64,000 nt of DNA, taken from NCBI GenBank assembly GCA_030272585.1, contig BSYQ01000010.1, positions 4,402,001 to 4,466,000 on the forward strand, read 5' to 3'. Source of the DNA: Bryopsis sp. KO-2023. Its lineage: Eukaryota > Chlorophyta > Ulvophyceae > Bryopsidales > Bryopsidaceae. This document shows, one piece after another, positions 1 to 9,675 of this stretch (position 1 is the stretch's first letter; every line of letters starts with the position of its first letter). Both the position numbers and the translations under genes were made by a program. The notes below the pieces were generated by a model. It searched no databases and was not told the DNA's origin. It saw only the letters and a list, made by a program, of their open reading frames with translations.

Positions 1-215
1 TACAGCGACAGCTTGAGGTCTGATATTGGCAGGGTCGCTCAAACCTACAGCTGTTGCAAAAACATATCTACGCACACATATCTTCGCCGGCGCCTGTTCG
101 GTGTTTTGTGTTGGGAACTCCTGAATCAGTTTTCATCGCTGACACAGAGTTTCTTCGCGATGTATACCAGGTGGGTGGTGATCAGGGCACGGCGTTGCTT
201 AGGCTCGACGGTACA

Positions 216-755
216 ATGGCGGGAACGACCAAGGTGGACGAGATCATATCGGCCCTATCACTGGTGAAACACGTGGAGGGTGGGTGTTTCCGGGAGACTT
301 ATCGTAGCAAGGGCAACGTCTCGACGGACCGAAAGGGAGGCGAGCGTTCGACGATGACTTCCATTTTTTACTTGCTTACGAAGGACTACCCCATTTGTCT
401 GCCCACTATTAACAAATCGGATCACGTTCACTATTTCCACGATGGCTCCCCCCTCACATATTTTTTCATTGACGAGGAGGGCAAGATGCACACCGCCAAA
501 CTTGGACGGGATGTCAGCAAAGGTGAGGTGCCTCAGTTTGTTGTACCTGGTGGATGTGTCAAAGCAGCTCTGCTGGAGTCTGGAGAATATGCACTGTTTG
601 GTGAAGCAGTCGCACCGGGTTTTGATTACCAAGACATGAGGCAGCTGGGGGCAGATGAAGTTCAGGCTTTGTTTCCAGAAATGTGGAAGAAAGTGAGCGA
701 GTATATGAGTGGACCTCATAAAAACAATGGGAGAATTCGACAAAATGGAGAGTAA
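216..755 (+). CDS. DUF985 (cupin_5) family protein
   Basis: Intronless 179-residue protein of the cupin_5/DUF985 family, a small double-stranded beta-helix fold whose reaction is not established. It shows the usual family landmarks in order: an N-terminal HVEGGCFRETYRS segment, GERS followed by a hydrophobic IFYLL strand, a DHVHYFHDGSPL strand carrying candidate metal-binding His residues, GEVPQFVVPGG, and the closing VAPGFDYQD motif before a short helix. The start was placed at the ATG beginning MAGTTKVDE, because homology begins there. The frame stays open 54 codons upstream, but that part has no family resemblance and is probably 5' UTR. The last dozen residues, GPHKNNGRIRQNGE, are a lineage-specific tail. 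Probably cytosolic, as no targeting peptide is seen from this start. The family call is firm and the biochemical role is open. Confidence 0.85.
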   Translation: MAGTTKVDEIISALSLVKHVEGGCFRETYRSKGNVSTDRKGGERSTMTSIFYLLTKDYPICLPTINKSDHVHYFHDGSPLTYFFIDEEGKMHTAKLGRDVSKGEVPQFVVPGGCVKAALLESGEYALFGEAVAPGFDYQDMRQLGADEVQALFPEMWKKVSEYMSGPHKNNGRIRQNGE

Positions 756-2482
756 TCTCTCCAATAACTGACAGAACTCTGACAAGTGGAATGTTTGGCA
801 TAATTTTTTTTTATTCCTGTTTATGAGTATCGGTTCATTTCTGGTGCCTAATTTAACAGTGTCAGATGCTGGGGATTGACAGAACGAAACATCATGAACC
901 TTTTACCTTTTTTTTTTTTTGACCTTATCTCTACTCTTCTGATCAGTCGTGTATAGAAATATACACTTTTGGTTTCAAATTTGTTCATTGTTTGTAATTG
1001 GGAACAAGGAAAAGTGCACTTTTTTTTTCTAATTTTCAGTCCTCACATATCGGGCTGAGGAAAAACCAAGTGTCAAGATGGGGGATGATCATCCTTTAAT
1101 TCTTGCTGTTAAAAGAAAAATTTGTGTTCCTGTGATCTTCACAACAAGTTGTGAAAATGTTTTGTTCTTTTTCCTTGTGGGACATTGTGAATGGCCTGTT
1201 GTTATGATTGTTGATTGTTGTGCTCTTCAATTGATTTTGGCTCTCTTTCTAGCTTTCAGTCTCATTCTACCAAGAAATTGTAGGAATGAGTGAATCCCCT
1301 ACACCAAAACTTGTAGAAGCATCCAAGAGCAGAGCAAAGAATACTTCCTATTCAAAACAACTGCTCTACTTAGTTTTTTGATTTAAATAAATTAAAAAAT
1401 TGCAAAAAAAGATGTAGACCTGTTTGACAAAGCTAAAATAATAGTTGAACATGTTACAAACCAAAAATAAAAAATTGATTGTGCAATCGAACTTTGTCAG
1501 ACCCACAGGAGCACCTCAGAGCGGCAATTTTTTTATCTTTGGGCATCTTCCACTCACAGATAAATTGTACTGTTTCTTCAAGAAATAAAATCGTGGAAAT
1601 GCACTGAATGTTAGAATTCTCCCAAAGCCTTGGTAAACGGCACATTCAAGAAAGGTCACTAAAAGTGAAAAATCCCCCCCTCCTTCCCAAAAAATAGAGG
1701 AACCCCCCCTGATTCTTTTTCCAAAGTAATAATTGCTGTTTTCCAGGGTACTGTATTTGGGGTGAAGTGGGGCGGGGGGGTGTATTGCCAAGCAAAACTT
1801 CTTCTCCTTGAGAGGGATACTAAAGCCAATCAATGAAACTAATCGCAACTATCAGTGACCCTGTCGAGCAGCATTGTGACTCGAATGAAACATAACCATT
1901 GCTGCGACAGTGAGGACCTCCAAAGAGGTGGCAGTCAGATTGACGGCTCCCATGTTTTGACGGTGAACAGCAGATTGAATTGAATGGCATAAAGTGATTT
2001 TTGTACCTCCTTTCCTTCGGGGGAGGGACGGCCATATCAACCAAGAGCTGAAAATTTGAATCTCAAGGTCGGGCAGTGGCAAGCAAAAAAGAAATGTGCA
2101 TTATCAAAAGAAAGAGTTGTGCGTTGGATGAAAAAAAAACAAGGCATTGTCGCGTTGGATGGAGTCAAAAATTTGGACAGGAATGAGTTGCCATTTTGTT
2201 GGGAACATGTTGTGAAGTTTGACGCCAGCCCGCTCGTTTGCTCGACTTAAGCTTGCTTGAGTTCGTTCCCACTCACGGTTCTCTGCCCACTCAGTGTGAA
2301 AGGTTCCGTATTGACTTGATCTAAGTGAACAGTCGATACCTCTTGGATCTACGTCGCGCGAAAAGGTGTGGTGAGTCGTGTGTTCTGGGCGTCCTGTGCT
2401 TCCCAGTGCTTCCTAGTTCTTCCCAGTGCTTCCGTTGGTTCTACGGTTAGCGTAACGCCCAACGGTCATCTAAATTTGCTTG
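756..2482. other. Intergenic stretch, no supported gene
   Basis: AT-rich sequence with poly-T and poly-C runs (for example around 908-920 and 1673-1710). Several short open frames exist on both strands, but none could be joined by phase-matched splice sites or tied to a family. The last 200 bases should hold the promoter and leader of the C2/Munc13-like gene. Confidence 0.5.
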
Positions 2483-5400
2483 ATGTGGGGAAGAATGGAC
2501 GATGACGACCTGTTTCTTGTGTGGCCAGAAGACAATGAATCAAAACAGGTGGAGTGGCCTACATGGCCGGCTCCCCCTCCGAAAATCTGCCATGATGCAG
2601 ATTCCAGACCCTACGGCGGTCTGTCAGGTGCTTGTAGTGAAATTTATTTGTGTCATCTCTTCGGATGAGCTGTCACTGTGCTCTTCCAGACTGTCCTTTC
2701 TCAATATTTGTGTTATGAACTGATGGTCCAGTCATGCCAGGCCCAGCAAATCCCAACAACAAATGGCACCCCAGGAGCCATGAAGCTGAAATTCCTGGTG
2801 TTTGATGCTGCCGAAGCGAAAGGATTTTTTCAGAGAGTCCTCGGGAAGAGTACAAAAAAAGTACACAATTCCGTGGAGACGATGTGTGTTTCGCTGGGGG
2901 AAGATGGTGAGTGCACGAGATTTCAACAACAGGCAAAATCATGGATGAAACAACACAAGTGCTGCTTGATGCTGAACCCAACAAAAAAACAACTCCTCCA
3001 TGATGTTCCAGGACCACACTTCAACGTGGTACTGGACTCTGACCGGCGCTCGACCAGTGCCAGCCACAGTGGGGAACTCATCATCCCTGCTGGTCAATCT
3101 GAAATCCTCATCCACTTGTTTGAGGACGACCGATGTGTCGCAATGGGCAGACTACCCATTGAAGTACCGGTAACAACCCAAAGCCACCCTCAATCCCAAA
3201 CAAACTAGAAGCAAGACCCAGATGATGAATACAGCAACACCACAGCCAACCAACGCTCAATGACTGGCAACATGAAATTTCTCCATCTCAAGGATTTATG
3301 CAGTGTGATTGGCTGTGTCTTCAGGGCCAGGTCAACCCTATCTTCCGACCGTGTCTGCTCGAGGGTGGCAATACCGGTGGTGCCCTGGTCACACCAGTGC
3401 CCATCATCTACCACAAAGATGGGTAAGTGACTGATGAGGAGCAAACCTCAACAAGATTTTCTGTCAGCCTTGCGAGGGATTTTTGCACACTCTGTTCCGT
3501 CAACTGGCTTCATCCGGCAGAACAATTCCATATCTACCAGTTGAGACATCGGCTTTTCCACTTCCTTTTTGCAGAAATCCAGCGGGGACAGTCATCTTGA
3601 CCCTGGAGGATGCTCAGCAGCAGGAAGTGCGAGGGCCAGCACCTGCAGCCCTGTCGGTCATTCTGTTGGGTAAGCAAGCAAACCTCTCCCGTCTTAGTTT
3701 GTTGAATTCTTGAATTTCCATCTTTTCGATTTTTCCAGTACTCGTTTATTGCTTTCCAAACTGCTATCACGTGTTTTGTTGCAGCCCAACTCATCAATGG
3801 CCGAGCTTGGCTGAAGGAGTGCTTCAAGATCGCTGCGAGGAAGAAATTCCAGAGGCTGCAGTGGTCTTGCGGCTTTGAAGGTAGCCAAAATAAGTATCTG
3901 ACCTGTGCAACATGGACATACAACACTCCATGAAGCTGCCCCACTGCTCTGTCAATCCGTGCAATCTTCTTCCTGGCTTTTTTTTTCTTCATAGGAATGC
4001 ACCCTCAAACCGGGGGGCAGAACGACGATCCAGAAGAGGCGGCAAAACTGGAGCAGTACAAAAAAGTGGAGACTCTCATCACGGCAGTCAAGAACGATTT
4101 GGACAACGATGTGAGGATCCATGAGTCTGCCGTTTCGCCTCCCGGCTTGAACCTTCCAGTCCTCGTAGCAGAGGTCTACTGTGAGGTACTTTCAACAACT
4201 GTTTATTCCTTCTTCTTCTTCAAGATTGATTTGCGTTGATCCCCAATGAATGTTGCCAATAAAATTGACTGGGTGTGCAGGAATTGAGCGGCAAACTGCG
4301 AGGCCTGCTTTCGCAAATTCCGCCTGAGCACCCAGCAGTGGAAGCGGTGGACATGGTTGTCAGCATTGGACAACTGAAAGAATACCTCACCAGGTGGCTG
4401 ACTGCTTTCCCCAATATTGTTTTGGCAGCTTTTGGCCTACCTATTTCAAAGGGATGTTTAGCTGCAGTGAATTTTTAGATTTCCTGAATGAGGTTTTTGG
4501 TTCTTAGAAACAAGTTGCTTCCGAGCATGAAAGTCGACTCCTACTTGAATGCCACCGAGCATTACGTCAAAAAATGGATCGCATCAGCCGAGGTGAAGTG
4601 TTTTCACTTGACCTGGAGCATTAAGACTTTTGCCAAACTCATCAGAGTGAGAAATTCACTCACTTTTTGTTGCTTCCTTTTTGTTGAAAACAGATGCAAC
4701 TGGTTGCAAGATGCATGTCTTTGGAAGCTGGATCCGCTGGAAATGGAATGTGCCACTGGGGATCGCCAGGTGACACCACTCCAATGCAAGCATCAAAAAC
4801 GTTGCTCTCGAATCCACCCCCCTCGATCCTGACATTCCGCCGAGTGTTCTGTAGATGGAGGAAAATCAGAAAACGGGTTATCTCCGATGATCGTGGAAAT
4901 GATCAAGCTGTTGGAGGACCGACTGGGGAAGTTCGAGCGAATCATTGCCTGCTGGCACGGCCTTGGGCCATTCCTGGAGAGAGCCATCTCGTCCGTTGTC
5001 CGGGCTTTTCTTGGTGCTGTGTCCAAACAATGCGGAATGGTGTATGTCACTCCACACCACAATGAACCTGGCCAGCACATGAACCTGTTGACGTCCATCG
5101 GTGCCACCGGAGTAGCCAGCCATCGCCGGAGCAGCAGCCTCCACAAGGGCCAAAACAGAAACGGGAATTTGTGGCAATACCACACACAAATTGCATCACG
5201 ATTACATGGTCAGTTACTTTTCCTCCACCTGGATGTCAGACATGCATGCTTGTGTTTCTATGGGTGCCCCACCCTTCTCTAAGAGACATTCATTCAGTTG
5301 TTTATGAAGATTGGCTGCTTGTGCAGATGAATCGGATGTCGAAGGAAAAAAAATGAAGTACCTCATGGAGACCCTTGAACAGATGATCGGAAAGCTGCAA

Positions 5401-5731
5401 GCCGTCCTGGACTCCCCTGTATTTGCCTCGCTCGTGACAGGGCTGTGGGAAAACCTCAGCGAAGACATCTACATATTCATCCAAAATCTTTCGGATGGAC
5501 GGGACTACAGCGTAAGAATTACATGTAAAACGGATTGTTTTACTGCTTCTCATGAGGACCTCGTTGACATGTTTCGTGTGTTAGGCTGTCAGGAGAATAT
5601 ATGTTGCTCGAACCATGCGAAAGGCAGCCGACATCTGGTTTCAACACATCCTGGGGAGCTTACACGACGTCAACGGGAAGGAGGATTTGGGCCAAATCCA
5701 CATTCATGCCAGCCTGGCCCTTCTTGCATAA
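2483..5731 (+). CDS. C2 / Munc13-homology (MUN-like) protein, 12 exons
   Basis: Hand-built exons: 2483-2548, 2741-3169, 3325-3422, 3575-3669, 3785-3880, 3995-4185, 4281-4393, 4508-4592, 4694-4769, 4855-5208, 5327-5511 and 5585-5731. Every junction is GT-AG, all phases agree, and the total is 645 codons (644 residues plus stop). The first third has beta-strand-rich stretches typical of a C2 domain (MKLKFLVFDAAEA, then a hydrophobic strand leading to FEDDRCVAMGRLPIEVP, and NPAGTVILTLEDA). The rest is helical. The final 110 residues (METLEQMIGKL, FASLVTGLWENLSEDIYIF, ARTMRKAADIWFQHILGSL) resemble the MHD2 end of Munc13/DUF810 proteins, which tether vesicles and, in plants (PATROL1), deliver plasma-membrane pumps. 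An in-frame ATG at 2495 is an alternative start. Shorter than the usual plant members of about 1,000 residues. The structure is well supported, the family assignment moderately. Confidence 0.6.
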
Positions 5732-6019
5732 AACTCCTCTGAAAAGAAAAGAGAGAGGGAGAGAGAGGGGAAAAAGTATCTGGGCGTACAGTTTTATAGT
5801 GTCAACTTCATCATCAGTCATTGGAACAGAAACAGTATATATATATATATTTTTAAATATGGGTATGGGGTCGAGTGGGCATGGCCAACCTGGATTTTAT
5901 GTGTTGCTGCCTGGAGGTGGAAAAAGAGGAAAACATGATACAGATATTGATTTCGAGGGGAAGCCAATTTGGGGCTGATGCCTAAGAACCAAAGAACTGT
6001 TGGAAGGGACTTGTATTAG

Positions 6020-7022
6020 AGAGAGGGTGAAAAGGGAAAATTCAAAAAGCGAGAGGGTAAAATTCTGGGAAGAAAAAAAAGTATCGATGGACATCGTTGA
6101 AACAAAAAGAAATCCAAAATGCGAGAAGGTATAATTCTGGGAAGAAAAAAAAGTATCGATGAAAATCGTTGGAACAAAAAGAAATTCAAAATGCAAGAGG
6201 GTATAATTCTGGGAAGAAATTTTCAAGTTATCGATGGACATCGTTGAAACAAAAAGAAATTCAAAAAGCGAGAGGGTATAATTCTGGGAAGAAATTTTCA
6301 AGTTATCGATGGACATCGTTGAAACAAAAAGAAATTCAAAAAGCGAGAGGGTAAATTCTGGGAAGAAAAAAAAGTTATCGATGGACATCGTTGGAACAAT
6401 AAGAAAGTCAAAATGCGAGAGGGTAAAATTCTGGGAAGAAATTTTCAAGTTATCGATGAAAATCGTTGGAACAAAAAGAAATTCAAAAAACGAGAGGGTA
6501 TAATTCTGGGAAGAAAAAAAAGTTATCGATGGACATCGTTGGAACAAAAAGAACGTCAAAATGCGAGAGGGTAAAATTCTGGGAAGAAATTTTCAAGTTA
6601 TCGATGGACATCGTTGAAACAAAAAGAAATTCAAAAAGCGAGAGGGTAAATTCTGGGAAGAAAAAAAAGTTATCGATGGACATCGTTGGAACAATAAGAA
6701 AGTCAAAATGCGAGAGGGTAAAATTCTGGGAAGAAAAAAAAAGTTATCGATGGACATCGTTGGAACAAAAAGAAAGTCAAAATGCGAGAGGGTAAAATTC
6801 TGGGAAGAAATTTTCAAGTTATCGATGAAAATCGTTGGAACAAAAAGAAATTCAAAAAACGAGAGGGTATAATTCTGGGAAGAAAAAAAAATTATCGATG
6901 GACATCGTTGGAACAAAAAGAAATTCAAAATGCGAGAGGGTACAATTCTGGGAAGAAATTTTCAAGTTATCGATGGAAATCATTGGAACAAAAAGAAATT
7001 CAAAAAGCCGAGAGGGTAAAAG
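6020..7022. repeat. Minisatellite, about 14 units of 70-76 bp
   Basis: A conserved block (GCGAGAGGGTA, ATTCTGGGAAGAAA, TTATCGATGGACATCGTTG, AACAAAAAGAAATTCAAAA) recurs with the GCGAGAGG landmark near 6051, 6121, 6192, 6268, 6343, 6415, 6490, 6563, 6638, 6710, 6784, 6859, 6932 and 7008. Two spacer subtypes alternate: a run of eight or more A, and an AAATTTTCAAG form. Segments of several units are repeated nearly exactly (around 6309 against 6601, and 6464 against 6829), so multi-unit blocks have been copied. The CGATG-GA-CATCG core is a small inverted repeat. It lies about 300 bp past the stop of the C2 gene. Open frames through it on both strands are by-products of the repeat. Confidence 0.95.
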
Positions 7023-7311
7023 ATTGTGTAATGTAATCAAAAACCTATTCTTGGGAATCTCAAGCGAATCACTCAAGTCCACCCACGTTTTTAGTCTTTG
7101 ATTTTGTTTTTGAAGGTTTTGAAGGAACTTTTTTCTAAAACAAATAAAGAATAGCAGTGCTATCAGTGGTTTCAGTCTACTTTCTTACGAAATAATGTCC
7201 GCTGTCTCACTTCCCTACACTGCCACTATTTCTTCATTCCAGTAAAATACAAAGTATCACAAAAAATTCTACAACACAAAAGGTACAACCCCACCCAAAA
7301 AGAAAGGAAAA

Positions 7312-8352
7312 TTATGCAAAGGTTCCCCCACTCCATCCAAAATCTTGCCGAGCAACATCAACAAACTGTGAAAAAAACGAACAAACCAAGATTACAGATT
7401 GCAAAAAAGACCAACATAAATAAAAATAAAAATGTGTGTTTTTCGAGAAAGGGCAGCTTAAACCAACAAAGCACACGACTTCACTCTAAGCCCTGATCAT
7501 TCTTCAAGAGTGGAGGGACCTTTGTTCATTTAAAGATGTACTTTGAAATCCAGAAACAAGAAAAAGCATCCACATTACCTTGATATAGAATCTGTTGGAG
7601 GGCACTCCCAGCTTGACCGAAACACACTCAGAAAGAACAGCACTTATCTACGTCACCACCACCACAACATAACCTATATTTTTATTTTTCAACACAAATC
7701 TGCTCCCCCCAAAGGAGATAGCATCCACTTGTTCAAATGAAACCCAGCACATGAGTCTCCTTTGTGTAGATCTTCTTGGAGAAATCATCGACTTGCCTTT
7801 TTGTTTTCTTCGAGCCCAAGCTTGCCGATGGAGATCAACTCTGCATATGCACAGGGGTCCTCCGTACCTCCGAATGACATGGGCTTCTCCGTGGTCACAG
7901 AGATCAGCACATACTAAACACACCAAGACAGAATCAATAAAATCTGCAAAATTTATTTGAGATTTACAGCTGCATGGGGCTGAACCACCACATTTATCAG
8001 ATTTCTAGCATTTCCATTTGGGCAAATAGCATATTGATTCAATGATCCTTGGTTTTCAACTGAACAAAAGGACTGGATTGATCGCTCAGTACTTCATGTG
8101 TGAGTCCGACGTACCTTCTCCGGTTTTCCAAGAGCTTCAGCGACCATTTTTGAAAGAGTGGCCAATAAGTCTGATGAATTGACGCTGCCTGCTGGAACTG
8201 GGAAACAAACCCGCACATGCAATCCATGACGCATCAAACCACCCCAGAAATCTTCGCTGCCCTCAGCAGCACACCATGGATGTTATGGACCCACCCCGAC
8301 GTTGATAGGCGATAGGCTGCTTACCATTGGTCGTCAAGTTGAGAGTCGGCAT
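7312..8352 (-). CDS. Macrophage migration inhibitory factor (MIF)-like tautomerase
   Basis: Exons on the minus strand: 8352-8325, 8197-8115, 7913-7797, 7647-7579 and 7365-7312. Phases close to 117 codons, giving a complete 116-residue protein, the normal MIF length. It starts MPTLNLTTN, so after Met removal the N-terminal proline that acts as catalytic base in this superfamily is present. Further family landmarks are GKPEKYVLISV, FGGTEDPCAYAELISIGKLG and the C-terminal DFGWSGGTFA. The FGG...EPCA...SIGK block is strikingly like animal MIF; the second Cys of the animal CxxC is Ala here. No C-terminal peroxisomal signal, so probably cytosolic. The donor of intron 3 is GC (AAG|GCAAGT) rather than GT. 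Plant homologues (MDL proteins) may serve redox or immune functions; the role here is unknown. A long 3' flank separates it from the minisatellite. Confidence 0.9.
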
Positions 8353-8399
8353 CCTATCCTACCCGCCGAAGGATCAATCCTGGAGAGGGGGACTGGAGG

Positions 8400-9675
8400 C
8401 GGAAAAACTATTGTGGAGTTTTACACTGCACTGAATGATGTTCTGTGTTGAGGTTTACTGCGTGAGCCAGTGAGACTCAGCTAATTTAGTAATATAGATT
8501 CCAAACTCCACAAATTGTGGTGGTGTCCACTCTTTCTGGTTTGAACTTCAAACTTTGAAGTCAGAGATACAATATTTCAAGGAGGCAATCCAGCAACACA
8601 ACAGGCAGTAACAGTCGATAATTCCAAGAATAAATAAATCGTGCTGCCTGCATGGAATTCACACTCCAACTCAAGGGATCAACATCATCTTTTTTTTTTG
8701 AAAAGCAAAGACGCGGTTGCTATGTTTACACCTTCATATGAATTGACATGCAGCCCTGCCCAAATGAATGAAAGCGTGTCCCTGTGCGAACTGCCCCGTG
8801 AAAAAACTACCCAAATTCTGCTCACTTAAAACCAGCCCCCCCCTTTCCCTCTCATACATTGATGATGGTTCTATGACAGACACTGTCATGAACACACTAC
8901 ACTGTTCCTTCTCTTCAAAAACTACCCTCCCCCCCTCCCCTAACCATGCCAGAAATACACAAAAGTCAATTCATGTTTCTCTTTTCTTCAAAAAAAGAGA
9001 AATTTGCACCCTCTCTTTGTATTTCTTTAACAAAAACGATCTACCCCATGCAGGATCCCATTCAGCCATCGGCCACCCCTCTCTTTTGAACGTGAACCTT
9101 GGAGCAGCACTTGTAGTCATTGCTACCTCTTGAACAGCATGCATGCACTGTCCATCTCGATCGGCTGAATGCTAAAATGCATATTCTCTGAAGACAATAA
9201 AATTAAACAGCGAAAAAAAAAAACGAAGAAACGAAAAAAACATCGATCCTACCCTCAGCACCCCCACAAAATCTACTGAACTATCTACCTCGCAAAAATC
9301 AGCCCCGAATCTTTTTCCCCCAGCTGCTTCCCCCCCAAAACGCACTGCACTCTTTGCATCGATAACTCGACAATACACTATCTTTTTTTCCCTCCCTGCA
9401 CGGTATTCACCTTCTTTTCACAAGCAACTATGATCACTGCCACACAAATCCATAACCATTCATTCTTCACATGCATGTCATGCATGCATGTTGAAATCTC
9501 ACATGTACTGCATGCACCTCAAAAACTCTGCATGCCTTGCATGAAATATCTCAACACGGCCTCCACTATCTTGCATCTAGAAATTAAAAAAAAAGATCCC
9601 ATTCGATCCAAGTAAAGGATTCATTGACGCATCCGTTCAATTTTCCTCGCTTCTTTTCTCCCTCAACTTTCAAAT
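8400..9675. other. Intergenic stretch with CATGCA (RY-like) cluster
   Basis: No gene could be supported. Between about 9470 and 9545 the hexamer CATGCA or its reverse TGCATG occurs repeatedly (CATGCATGTCATGCATGCATG and neighbours). This is the core of the RY/Sph element bound by plant B3-domain factors. It lies about 130 bp past the end of the RAMA gene and 1.1 kb upstream of the MIF start. It may equally be simple-sequence drift. Confidence 0.4.

Noticed and set aside
4593-4693. Open frame reading straight through the intron between exons 8 and 9 of the C2/Munc13-like gene
   Set aside because: Only the spliced version, GAG|GTGAAG to CAG|ATG, gives phase agreement with the next donor and acceptor.
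5897-6559. 220-codon minus-strand frame rich in FLFV/SIDN repeats
   Set aside because: It is a reading of the minisatellite; unit lengths and the absence of stops in the repeat explain it.
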